64,000 nucleotides of DNA from Euryarchaeota archaeon (lineage in GTDB: Archaea; Thermoplasmatota; SW-10-69-26; JACQPN01). Below, piece after piece: positions 37,051 through 45,508 of the stretch (positions are counted from its first letter, which is position 1; every line of letters starts with the position of its first letter). The stretch covers positions 262,350-326,349 of the forward strand of contig JACQPN010000002.1 of assembly GCA_016207515.1 (NCBI GenBank). Reading direction: 5' to 3'. The notes under the pieces were generated by a model. That model worked only from the letters and a program-made list of their open reading frames with translations, made no database searches and had not been told where the DNA came from. Position numbers and translations under genes: made by a program.

Positions 37051-39480
37051 TCAGGCGGTTGCCTCAAGGCGTATATCGTCCACACCCCACCCGCCGAACG
37101 ACTGACTCTCGAAAACGGACCAGAACAGGACGTCTATGAAGTCCACGGAGGGGGCCCGGACAGTGTAGCGGAACCGAAACTCCACATCGTCCCCGACGAA
37201 TCCGGAGAGGTCGACGGAGCGCTCTGTTGCGAACAGGACGCCCCCGCCCCAGACGAGATTCCCCGTGACGAAATCGACCTGGCTCCATTGGCCGCCCGGC
37301 GCGCGGGCCTCCACGATCATCGGTGCCGTCGATTGACCTTGGACCTTGTAGTACAGGGTCGCTGCCGTCTTCCCCGCAAGATCGATCGGTTCAGCCGGTC
37401 TTATGGTCGCATCTGTGCCTGGCGCGTAAGCGAACCCTGCAATGCCTGCCGTGTTCCTCACGCCACCGTACCAGAAGTGCGTGCCGCTCGTCGGACACGC
37501 GAAGAGGCAGTTTCCGAAGAGCACTTCGCGATGGTCCCAGCCGGCTGCGAGGCCGGTGGTGCCGCCGTTCTCGACGGTCCATTTCGAGGGCCCGGACTCC
37601 ATGTCGTCTGAAAACATTAGCCCCGATGGCGTCACGACACTGACCGTGAACACCGCGCCATCCGAGCCGGAGCCGTCCGAGCCGATAACGAGTACTGTTT
37701 CCTCGCCCACGTTCGCATACGTCCAGGAGACGGAGGCTCCAGATGCGTCCGTGATCGAATCACCATCGAAATCCCATGCATAAGCGTAGGCCCCGTAGAC
37801 TTATCCGCCCGTCGCTTCGGCCGTGTATAAGGTCGGGACGCCTGCGACGATGCTCGCGGGGATAGCCGGTTCTACGCTTATGGGCCCGGCATCTGGCTCC
37901 TCTGCGTTGAGGACCAGCGGCGAGCCCGTCGCCGTGGAGGAGAGGACCGCGTTCCTGATGCTCAAACCATCGCCATGTCGAAGAGCCGCGGCCGTCGCCC
38001 TCGACGCATCGATGAGCCCGCGGCCGAGCGCGAACCCATCGGCGGCATAGGTCTTGCCGGAAGGCATCGAGGCAGTCTCACGCAGTAACTCCTTCACTTC
38101 CGCTGGAGAGAGGTCCTGGTTCGCCTGGAGCAGCTGCGCGACCACGCCGGCCGCCAAGGGCGTCGCCATCGACGTCCCGGTGAAGGACGCATACGGGCCG
38201 ACGATGATCCCCTCCTCTTCCACGGTGAATGGGGTCGGGACAGGGACCACCATCTCGCTTCCAAGGAGAAGGGCGTCCTGGGCGTTCCCGTAGTAAGTGA
38301 CGGGACCGGCCAAAGCCGCCGTGCTTATCAAGTTCGTCCCCACGGCCGCAAAGTCTGGCCACGTCCTTTCCAGGTTCTTCTGTCCCCGGCTCGAACTGCC
38401 ATCAACGTAGGTGAGCGCCTCGTTCCAGTTCGCCACACTGATGACCTCCGGGATGTTAGCCCACGTGCTGGTGGAAATCGTGTTGCCGTCGCCGCCGCTG
38501 TTTCCCGCCGCGAACAGGACGACAAGCCCTTCCTCGTTGACCAGTTTTTGCGCGGCCTTCGTCACCGAGAAATCGGGTTGCCAATCGCCGGCTCCCCCCC
38601 AGGAGTTGGACACGATCCGGATGCCGAGTTCCTCATGGTGCTGGTAGATGTGGTCGAAAGCAGCTAGCGCCAGCCCCACGACGAGCGCTTCGCCCGCCCC
38701 GTAGCCGACTAGGAACGATCCCGGCGCGGATCCCTTGTACTTGCCTTCGGACGCGACTGCCTTTCCTGCCGCCGCCCCGGCCACGTGCGTCCCATGCCCG
38801 CCCGTGTTATCCGTGTGCGCCATGGGGATTGCCAGCATGTTCGCCTGGACCGGGCCGTCGAGCGGCGAATTCGCCACAAGTTCGACGGAGTCGCGGCCGA
38901 CCACCTTGTAGTTCGCCTTCGTGGTCCATGGCTTGCCCGTGGCCTCGCCGAGGTCTTTCAACAAGAGGTCGGGGTGGGTCGCGTCGATGCCGGAGTCGAC
39001 GATGGCGATCCCGATGCCGCTCCCGTCGATGCCCATGGCGACGGGCGTCGACGAGCCGTTTGCGGCCCAGCGTGTGTGCGAGCTTGTCCACAATGGTCTT
39101 GCCCCGACGGCCTCAGTCGCCGTGTCAAGAAGATATGGAATGGTCCGGTCGGCCTCGACGAACTCCACGCCGCTTATGGACGCAAGGCTCGGGGCCAGGA
39201 CGGCGGGGCCCGTGACGAGCACCGTGGGAAGGATCTTGTATGTCACAAGCGGCGTGAATCCGCGCTCGTATAGCGCCTTGAACTGCGCGGGGCCCGGAGG
39301 CGACGAAAACCGGACTAGGATCGAAACGGACTCGCCGGCACGTTCCTCGGCCCACGACGAAACGAGCGGGTCAAGACGACCTTGCGTAGGCGATCCATCG
39401 GTTGCGGTCACGATTGCTGTCGGAATCACCAGTATGAGAGTTAGGAACACTGCCCCCGGTTTCACTTTGCCAGCCTCCAT
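37051..39480 (-). pseudogene. Secreted subtilisin-like protease (S8) with PKD and jelly-roll domains, interrupted by an in-frame TAA
   Basis: Start ATG at 39480, supported by a signal peptide (residues 1-26) and an AT-rich element at 39497-39508. A propeptide region (about 40-115) precedes the S8 domain: Asp in IAIVDSGIDATHPDL, His in GGHGTHVAG, the Asn site FAAGNSGGDG and Ser in FTGTSMATPLAAG. At 37801-37803 a TAA interrupts the frame between EATGG and VYGAYAYAWDFDGDS, that is, inside a PKD domain. The same frame stays open to 37051 and adds a ~170-residue domain like those of M6 immune-inhibitor peptidases. The 559-residue product would still contain the whole catalytic domain. Nonsense mutation, readthrough or sequencing error are all possible. 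Confidence 0.75.
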
Positions 39481-39486
39481 GGGGAG

Positions 39487-39846
39487 GACCTTGGAGGGGT
39501 AATCAATGTTTCTGTGGCGCAAGGTCGGTGACACACCGCAACGGCGGCAAGAGTCCATACGAATTGCCAACATGATTTGCCGGGCGTTGGACGGAATGCT
39601 CCTGATGGCATTCGACTTCGATGACTCGCCTGCGGCTCGTGATCTTGCCGTCGGCCGCTTTGCGTCCGACGGACCCAGGGACCTGGCTTCAAATCGAAAT
39701 GCTCCTGCCGGGAAGTAGCCCTATGCTATACTTGATAGGCGAAGCGACAAAACGCGGAAAAACGGCATGTCGATTCGGGCCCTGAGCCGATGGGGGCTGC
39801 AAGGCCCCCTCTTTCTCCCCTTGTGTCCGCATAGCGTCGGTCGCGT
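39487..39846. other. Gene-free junction between chromosome core and accessory region
   Basis: About 360 bases without a convincing gene. It holds an inverted repeat GAATGC/GCATTC (39594-39612), repeat copy D (39619-39650) and a GGGGGC-tgcaag-GCCCCC hairpin at 39792-39809 followed by a pyrimidine tract. Genes to the left are core functions; genes to the right are accessory. Confidence 0.45.
39619..39650 (+). repeat. Palindromic repeat copy D, diverged
   Basis: CGATGACTCGCC-tgc-GGCTCGTGATCTTGCCG shares the outer arm and the ATCTTGCCG end with the copies flanking tRNA-Leu genes. No functional tRNA was found beside this copy. Confidence 0.4.
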
Positions 39847-40824
39847 TCACGGGTTGCAGGCGGGGCACTTGCCTCCTTTGAGGCCGACCGATTCCAGCGC
39901 TTGAAGCCCTCTGACCAGTCCACCACTGGCCTCTTTCGCGGCATCGTGCGTTGCGCGCAGCCGCGCCATAGCGTCAGCGAGTCCGCGCCTTTCTACCATT
40001 TTGAGGCAGACGGCCTTGAGATCCACCAACTCGTCGCGTTGGCCCATGGCGAGAATGGCTGATGCTTTCCAACGGAGTTCGGTCTGTGGCGCGCCGCGAA
40101 TCCGATTCCCCAAGATGTCGTCTATGGCTTGACCAGTCTCGCGACCCACGTCAAGGTCATGATCAAGTGCCTCCACGGCGCTGGACGCGTCTTCTCGGTA
40201 TTCATCGCTGGCCACGTAGCTGAAGAGAATCGACGTCAGAAAGTCAAAGCGCGCCTGCCCACCTTGCAGTGATTCCTCGCCCGCGTCCTTCAATCCATCT
40301 TCAGCTTGAAGGAGGGCCATGGCCCGAGCGCCTTCCTCACGCCAAGCGACGACGAATCCAGTCACGGCCTGTTCCGCCCCAAGGCGAAGTTCCCGATAGG
40401 TTGCGTCATGACTTTCCAACCAAGACCAGTGGGGTTGCGGGAACCGTAATTCATTCCGGGGCGTTGGACCGGCGAATACCCCTGCCCGTGCAAGACCGCT
40501 TATCATTCTGTCAAAACCGTCCATGGACCAGTGCTCGCTGACGTACGGTAACGTAGCCGATGTCACGCGATTAGCGAGTTGATTCAAATGAGTCTTTTGT
40601 CGGTCTCTTTCCTCCGATAGACGCGCATTCACATAGGGCACAACGATCGAGCCGACGAGAAGTGACGGAAGGCCCCACAAGGCCGATGCGAGGGGCTCGA
40701 TGCCGCTTTGAACAAGTAACCAAAAGGTGCCAAAATATGCCAAAAGCCCGCCAGTCAATCCGGAGGCATCCGGAACCAGCAATTTCGGCATCACGGCCAT
40801 AGAAGCGAGCGGCCCTAAGACCAT
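39847..40824 (-). CDS. Hypothetical membrane-anchored protein
   Basis: 325 residues. Two hydrophobic segments (about residues 25-40 and 46-64) are followed by a long, probably helical and cytoplasmic region starting RLSEERDRQKTHLNQLANRV. The C-terminus has LKGGKCPACNP, a single CxxC. I recognise no family. It is the first gene of the accessory region and is read leftward; a short in-frame uncertainty about the start (ATG at 40824 or at 40797) remains. Confidence 0.6.
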   Translation of the reverse strand: MVLGPLASMAVMPKLLVPDASGLTGGLLAYFGTFWLLVQSGIEPLASALWGLPSLLVGSIVVPYVNARLSEERDRQKTHLNQLANRVTSATLPYVSEHWSMDGFDRMISGLARAGVFAGPTPRNELRFPQPHWSWLESHDATYRELRLGAEQAVTGFVVAWREEGARAMALLQAEDGLKDAGEESLQGGQARFDFLTSILFSYVASDEYREDASSAVEALDHDLDVGRETGQAIDDILGNRIRGAPQTELRWKASAILAMGQRDELVDLKAVCLKMVERRGLADAMARLRATHDAAKEASGGLVRGLQALESVGLKGGKCPACNP

Positions 40825-41676
40825 TGCGCCGTGGGGCCCCGTACAACTTCAAGAAGCCAGGCCCATGGCGGCGAAGGGCATGCAGGAAAAGACCGTTTCC
40901 TCACATGGGAAGATCCGGGAACGAGAGCTACAGCACTGTCCGAATTTGCCACGATTCTAAGATAGGGAATGCGACGACGAACCCCCCGAAATAGGGGGGA
41001 GCGGAACATGGACGCCGGCACGAAGCCTATTTGAAAGGGGCCAAGAAGGCCCCTTCTTCCCTCTTTTTTCCCCCAGAGCCCAGTTCTACGAGGCGTTCGA
41101 TGGCGGGGGGGGGGGACGACCAAGAGCGGAAGCGTTGCATATCGACCGAGGCCCTAATCGAATTGGGGCCGGCCACGGCCCCAGCGTGTGTCGTGGAACT
41201 GTTACCGAATGTCGCCTCGTGCCAGCATGTTGCGCGAGGAACTCTCAATGGACAAGGCGGAATCCGGCTCCACAGGGAATCCAAAGGTCCGCGCGCTCGC
41301 CCAATGGGCCTCAAACGACACGCCCTGAAAATGCACATACATTCCGTTGTTCGGGCGATCAAGACTTTGCCCTTGGGGAATCGACTCACGTGAAGGGGTA
41401 GACGGAACGTTTTGGTTCTAGCAGCTCCGCCGAAAAGACCGTGGGCCGGGGGAAAAGACAATCCACGAATTCGCAAAAACAGTTGCACGTCAGAAAGCGC
41501 CAGGAACCGTCGCCAAACGCCTTGACGCGGCCGTGAAGGGCCGACTCGAAACGGACCCGGTTGCTATAAATAGCGATGTTTCTTATGAGGATTATGAAGA
41601 TTAGGATGATGAGGATGAGCATGAGGGATTTAGACCTGCGTCGGGGTTCTTCTACAAAGCGGTGTACGAATTGAGA
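40825..41676. other. Region without a convincing gene
   Basis: Overlapping open frames on both strands lack coding character. Visible structures are a CCCCCC-gaaata-GGGGGG hairpin (40982-40999), the terminator at 41035, an 11-base G run (41105-41115), a palindromic TATA-like GCTATAAATAGC near 41564 and a short GATGAG-type purine repeat at 41584-41628. Confidence 0.4.
41035..41069 (+). terminator. Strong intrinsic-type hairpin with T tract
   Basis: AAGGGGCC-aagaa-GGCCCCTT (8 bp) is followed by TTCCC and a run of six Ts. It may end a short transcript that includes the hairpin at 40982-40999. Similar hairpins occur at 39792 and 45053. Confidence 0.55.
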
Positions 41677-41838
41677 ATGCGGAAAATCAAGCGGATTTAT
41701 TGCTTGAGACCCTCATGCAAGAACGACTGGACGCCGCGGATAAAGAACAGGTTGCCAAAGGAATGCCCTGATTGCAAGGGCCGTCTCAGGCCCGGAAAGT
41801 ATCGGGTCGTGTATGCACAAGAGGATGATGGAAAATGA
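41677..41838 (+). CDS. Small zinc-ribbon protein
   Basis: 53 residues from the ATG at 41677; in-frame TTG and GTG codons lie just upstream. CLRPSC (residues 9-14) and CPDC (30-33) form a four-Cys site. The intervening NDWTPRIKN-x-x-PKE is a common feature of tiny archaeal zinc ribbons with a CxxxxC...W-x-PR...P-x-x-CPxC pattern. It lies 135 bases before the phosphoribosyltransferase gene on the same strand. A nucleic-acid-binding role is inferred only. Confidence 0.6.
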   Translation: MRKIKRIYCLRPSCKNDWTPRIKNRLPKECPDCKGRLRPGKYRVVYAQEDDGK

Positions 41839-41973
41839 TTCGCCGAAATCAGCTAAGTGGGTCGATTGACCTGCGATTCTTGCGTTTCCTGGTTCCTCGA
41901 TGGAGTCTAGGCCCTTCAAAAGACTTTCCGGAAAAGCGCTTATTTTTGCGCCAGATGGTAGGTGCCTGCTAAC

Positions 41974-43122
41974 ATGGATCCTGCGTTGAAGGATTTGCCA
42001 GACGTCGCGCCAAAGCTGGCCCAGTTTGTTGCGGAAACCGCAGCACGCCCACAGAGCACAGAACATCTCACCGGGCTTTTACGAGCCCTCGAACGACCAA
42101 TGGAAACAGGAGGCGCCCACGGGGTCGCGGGAAAGGCCTACCTGATGGGACTTTTCGCAGACCGCGCGATTGAAGGGCTCATCGAAGAGGATTATGTGCC
42201 TCACCGCGACCTCCGAGAATTCTTCCAGGCGCTAGGCGCAAACTACAATCGTTTGATTACGAACGATTGGGAGTTGCCGTTGGAATGGACCGAGTTACTC
42301 GAATCATACCAGAACGCCCTCATGGCCGCTGACAAAATCGACAAGCGCACGCTCCAAACCTTCGATTACATGGTTCCAATTAGCCACCACGATAGCGTCG
42401 CGGTAAAGGTATATCTCGCGCCAATCACCGGGCCATTCAAGGTCTCGGGATACAGTTATCCTTATTATCTTGACCTAGACTCGGCGCTTGCCGATCCAAA
42501 GAAAATTGAGGCCGTCGTCGACGCTTATGTGTGGAAGCTTCGCCTTCTTGAGGAAAAGATGACGGCCGAAAACGGCGAAAAGATTGATAAGATTTGCATG
42601 ATAGCCAAGAGGAAAGGGCCGGTCGGGGCGTTGTCACTGGCAAGCCACATTGCCGCAAAATTCGAACGCCCCGCCATGGTGTTCCGCGAGCGCGAGGTCG
42701 AAAGACCCCACAAGCTCCAAGGTGCGCCGCTCGAGCCAGGTGACCAGATTGCGATTGTTTATGACCTTAGTGTCGGCGGAGGAGGAATTGAAAGCGCTGC
42801 TGAATATCTGGTCGCAGAGGAGCCTACTTGCCGCGTCAGGGGCGCAGTCGTTCTGTGTGATTATGGACACCGCGCGAAAAGCCGACTGAAGGCCAAGAAC
42901 ATCGACCTAAATGCCATCGCCACACTGACACCGGACGATTACCGCGCAATCCGGGAACCTCAGTTGAAACGCGAAGCCGAAGGGCTCGATCAGGCCCTTC
43001 ATGACGGCCGCTTGACAGAACAAGAATATTTTGAGCGGCGGGGAGCGCTTAAGAACGATTTCGCTGACCTCGCATGGTTGAAGTTGTGTCCCACGTATGA
43101 TTCCGCCCAGTCCACCGAATGA
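41974..43122 (+). CDS. Phosphoribosyltransferase-fold protein with N-terminal helical extension
   Basis: 382 residues from the ATG at 41974; an in-frame GTG at 41962 is an alternative, and a TATA-like CTTATTTTT lies about 30 bases upstream. The N-terminal ~190 residues are unassigned. From about 205 an orotate-PRTase-like fold is visible: KRKGPVGALSLASHIAAKF, then the PRPP-binding-type motif IVYDLSVGGGGIESAAEYL. This motif lacks the second acidic residue of the usual DD pair. The end overlaps the SIR2 gene by 26 bases, so the two are coupled and probably work together. Confidence 0.65.
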   Translation: MDPALKDLPDVAPKLAQFVAETAARPQSTEHLTGLLRALERPMETGGAHGVAGKAYLMGLFADRAIEGLIEEDYVPHRDLREFFQALGANYNRLITNDWELPLEWTELLESYQNALMAADKIDKRTLQTFDYMVPISHHDSVAVKVYLAPITGPFKVSGYSYPYYLDLDSALADPKKIEAVVDAYVWKLRLLEEKMTAENGEKIDKICMIAKRKGPVGALSLASHIAAKFERPAMVFREREVERPHKLQGAPLEPGDQIAIVYDLSVGGGGIESAAEYLVAEEPTCRVRGAVVLCDYGHRAKSRLKAKNIDLNAIATLTPDDYRAIREPQLKREAEGLDQALHDGRLTEQEYFERRGALKNDFADLAWLKLCPTYDSAQSTE

Positions 43123-44239
43123 CCCAACCGACTTCCAAGCTGCCATGGCGACCGTCAAGGGCGACGTGCTTAACAAATATCAAACGGAGGCAAGCGTAGA
43201 TCCGTTCTTTGAAGCGGTTGTTGACTTCTTTGTTGTTCGTACGGCCACACGGTTTTACCAGGCTCACATGGAAAACAGACCTCCAGACGATTCCGAACTT
43301 GAACCTGCGTTTGACACTTCGTTGCTCATGAATTACCTTCCAAAGTATCCCCAGCTTCCATCCGTCTTCCTTATTGATTTGCTTGTGCAACGGTACGTCA
43401 CTCAAGACCGAGCGAAATTGTACAAGGTTGCGACCCAGTTAGATGGGAACGGGGGTCTCGTCATTGCCGGCGCGGGAATCTCATACGGGCCTGGCGTCGG
43501 AATCGCGTACCCGGAGATGGTGCGCTCCTGCGCGAAAGGCCTAGGGATTGACGTAGTCGAAAGTGACCCCGCCTCTCCGCATCTTCTGGAACCGTGGTGC
43601 CGTGCCCTTGAAGAGAAAGGTCTTCAACAACAATTCCAACTTGAGTTTAAGAACGCCAGCGAGGAATGCAACCCGACACGGGCACATGATTGGATAAGCG
43701 CATGGCAGTATGGAGGGGTCGTAGACCACGTAGCCACCACAAATTGGGACGACCTCTTCGAAAAGGCGTTCGAAAAAATCGCGAGCGCCGCGATCCTGAG
43801 AGGAAAATTACCGGAGGTCATTATTGGGAACCAGACGGCTACACTTACACGCGTCCTCTGGAAGTTGCACGGTTCCGTGCGCCAACCAAATCAACCTTGG
43901 ATCCTTTGCCATAGGAGCACAGTTGCAGAAGCCCTGAAGGAAACCTACCGAAAAGGCCACAAGAGTCATTGTGTGCTGGTAGTCGGCTCTCGGCTCGCCG
44001 ACAGTGCCCTCAACGAGTTCTTAGAGGTCGAGATGCGCCACAAGGTGAAGGGGCGAGATATGCTCCGAATTGAACCGGCCGAATCGTCAAAGGCCGACCC
44101 TTGGGTTGTGGTCCTGTCCGCTGACATCGCCTGTGAGATAATAGGTAAACACATGAAAAGCGGAAAAGCTAGCCACATTCTTGCGTGGATGGAGCACCTT
44201 CATGCCGACGCGTCCGGTATGAAGAAAGTGGCATCCTAG
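43097..44239 (+). CDS. SIR2-domain protein (predicted NADase/deacylase effector)
   Basis: 380 residues. A unique helical N-terminus (about 1-115) precedes the SIR2 fold: LVIAGAGISYG (NAD loop, residues 121-131), HVATTNWDDLFEKAF (211-225), LWKLHGSV (255-262) and VVGSRLADSALNEFL. This pattern (GAGIS, TTN-x-D, KLHGS) is that of SIR2-like effectors which cleave NAD in several prokaryotic immune systems. No zinc-ribbon Cys set of classical sirtuins is seen. It is coupled to the PRTase upstream. Confidence 0.8.
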   Translation: MIPPSPPNDPTDFQAAMATVKGDVLNKYQTEASVDPFFEAVVDFFVVRTATRFYQAHMENRPPDDSELEPAFDTSLLMNYLPKYPQLPSVFLIDLLVQRYVTQDRAKLYKVATQLDGNGGLVIAGAGISYGPGVGIAYPEMVRSCAKGLGIDVVESDPASPHLLEPWCRALEEKGLQQQFQLEFKNASEECNPTRAHDWISAWQYGGVVDHVATTNWDDLFEKAFEKIASAAILRGKLPEVIIGNQTATLTRVLWKLHGSVRQPNQPWILCHRSTVAEALKETYRKGHKSHCVLVVGSRLADSALNEFLEVEMRHKVKGRDMLRIEPAESSKADPWVVVLSADIACEIIGKHMKSGKASHILAWMEHLHADASGMKKVAS

Positions 44240-44391
44240 GCGCGGACAGCGAAGCCCGTACGTTCCCGCCTTCACCGCTTGGACATCGGTCTGGTCTTAT
44301 CGCTCCCTTTGGCGGCTCGGTTCGGAATGGTTCGAAACAGCGACCCTTCTTTTCGACCCGAATTAGGGCGCTTCGGATGAGCCCGGGGCAA

Positions 44392-44403
44392 AGGTTCTAA
44401 CCT
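44392..44403 (+). promoter_or_regulatory. Palindrome AGGTTCTAACCT at the probable promoter of the ubiquitin-like operon
   Basis: A perfect 5-base inverted repeat with a 2-base spacer overlaps a weak TATA-like TTCTAA, 16-27 bases before the TTG start at 44419. This fits a leaderless start and possible repressor control. The gap 44240-44418 shows no gene. Confidence 0.35.
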
Positions 44404-44418
44404 CTGGGCGAACACGAA

Positions 44419-44742
44419 TTGTTTTGCCCGCTAGGGGCAGATGGTGAATGCACGAAGATCGTCGTAACACCGACAATCGGAAACACGGAGCCAGTACCGT
44501 TGGACGTGAATCCTTTGGATTCCGTCCGACAAGTGCGCGACAAGGCGGCAACGACCATGCTGGTCGAGAACGACTCAATCGAACTCGTCCACAAGGGAGA
44601 GAAGCTGCCGCTTGACGCGACGTTGCAGAACGCCGGCATCACCGAGGGAACCAGCCTCAAGGCGATGCCGGTCAAGCAATATGGGTACCGTTTTCTTGGA
44701 TTTTCATCCCGAAAAATTTACCCAAAATCTCGGCGATGCTGA
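44419..44742 (+). CDS. Ubiquitin-like beta-grasp protein
   Basis: 107 residues from a TTG; the only other in-frame start-like codon after the upstream stop at 44398 is a CTG. Residues 12-86 form a ubiquitin-type fold: a beta hairpin TKIVVTPTIG...PVPLDV, helix SVRQVRDKAATTM, then SIELVHKGEKLPLDATLQNAGITEGTSL (equivalent to ubiquitin's L-I-F-x-G-K-x-L-x-D-x-x-T-L-x-x-Y-x-I), given here in pieces. It is clearly paralogous to the Ubl half of the next protein. The tail after KAMPVK (about 20 residues) lacks a terminal Gly-Gly, so conjugation by its own end is doubtful unless the reading frame is wrong or the tail is processed. Confidence 0.75.
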   Translation: MFCPLGADGECTKIVVTPTIGNTEPVPLDVNPLDSVRQVRDKAATTMLVENDSIELVHKGEKLPLDATLQNAGITEGTSLKAMPVKQYGYRFLGFSSRKIYPKSRRC

Positions 44743-44815
44743 CGACGGCGACGTGCATCCTTTTTGTATCAAGAAGCCGCAAACTCCTCCTGCCCATCTC
44801 GGGCCGGAGAATTGA
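44681..44815 (+). CDS. Possible 44-residue protein overlapping the Ubl gene end
   Basis: The ATG at 44681 lies in a different frame from the Ubl gene and runs to six bases before the Ubl-E2 start. The product contains FLDFHPEKFTQNLGDADDGD and ends PPAHLGPEN; it is acidic and Pro-containing, with no known motif. It could be a real small subunit, or the true C-terminal part of the Ubl if a frameshift exists. Confidence 0.3.
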   Translation: MGTVFLDFHPEKFTQNLGDADDGDVHPFCIKKPQTPPAHLGPEN

Positions 44816-44821
44816 AAAAAC

Positions 44822-45508
44822 GTGAAACTGCGTGTATCGTCGAGCATTGGAGTTGGGAAGGATTGTGAGGTGGATGCTGAAGCCCTGGAGACCGTTCGGC
44901 AACTGAAAGGACGCGTCGCCGAGATTCAGGCGGTGGACGCGGACTCCATCAGTCTTGCGCACAAGGACCAGACGCTTCCTGATGGTGCCACGGTGAAGAA
45001 CTGTGGCCTCAAGGAAGGCGACAGCCTCAGCGTCATCCCACGCGATCCCAAAGGGGGCCTCAATGGAGTGGGCCCCTCTTCTCCTTTTTCCAATAACATC
45101 CTGAAAAACAGGCTTGTAGTCGAAGCGCAACGCATCCACGACGCCCGCATCCCGCTCCGCGCGGTCACGCCCCTCGAATGGACCGCTACGCTACCGGGCC
45201 GGGGACGGTGGAGGCACCAGACTTTCCAGATAACGATCCTTCTCCCGTACAACTACCCGGCGCGGCCGCCGATGGTCACGTTCGTGACGAAGCCTAGCCC
45301 ACGGCACCCGAACGTGAGCGACGAGGGCTGGGTGTGCTTGAACTACTTGCAGGACTCGTGGACTCCCGTCCACAACCTCGTGAGCGTCTACCGTGGCCTC
45401 GAATGGCTCCTCGAGAACCCGAACTACCACCACCCCTTGAACTTCGACGCGATGCCCCCGATGGACCTGGGGTTTGGGAGGTTTTGGCGTGCCCTCACCC
45501 GCATATAA
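44822..45508 (+). CDS. Ubiquitin-like protein fused to an E2 conjugating enzyme
   Basis: 228 residues from a GTG. Residues 1-75 are a ubiquitin-like fold (ETVRQLKGRVAEI helix, SISLAHKDQTLPDGATVKNCGLKEGDSL split across strands). It ends in RDPKGG, Gly78-Gly79, followed by a short linker. Residues ~92-228 are a full E2 core: the YNYPARPPMVTF strand-loop (144-155), HPN (162-164), the catalytic Cys in DEGWVCLNYL (Cys172), W180-TP, and the C-terminal ENPNYHHPLN. All hallmark E2 positions are present, so the enzyme should form a thioester. The Gly-Gly at the junction could be cut by the JAMM protease encoded next, releasing a conjugatable Ubl. Confidence 0.88.
   Translation: MKLRVSSSIGVGKDCEVDAEALETVRQLKGRVAEIQAVDADSISLAHKDQTLPDGATVKNCGLKEGDSLSVIPRDPKGGLNGVGPSSPFSNNILKNRLVVEAQRIHDARIPLRAVTPLEWTATLPGRGRWRHQTFQITILLPYNYPARPPMVTFVTKPSPRHPNVSDEGWVCLNYLQDSWTPVHNLVSVYRGLEWLLENPNYHHPLNFDAMPPMDLGFGRFWRALTRI
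45053..45089 (+). other. Terminator-like hairpin at the Ubl/E2 junction
   Basis: GGGGGCC (45053-45059) can pair with GGCCCCT (45071-45077) and is followed by a pyrimidine tract ending in five Ts (45085-45089). The 5' arm includes the codons for Gly78 and Gly79. Related hairpin-plus-pyrimidine elements are at 39792 and 41035. Confidence 0.45.

Noticed and set aside
39684-39720. TTCAAATC motif like a tRNA T loop near the island boundary
   Set aside because: The 5-bp T stem does not pair and no acceptor stem is present. An attachment site is possible but not supported.
41027-41488. Overlapping frames on both strands around an 11-base G run
   Set aside because: Neither has a ribosome-binding site, a coherent composition or a motif. 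Phase variation by the G run was considered, but no gene depends on it.
44672-45139. 155-codon minus-strand frame across the Ubl genes
   Set aside because: Antisense to two clearly homologous Ubl domains; no independent support.
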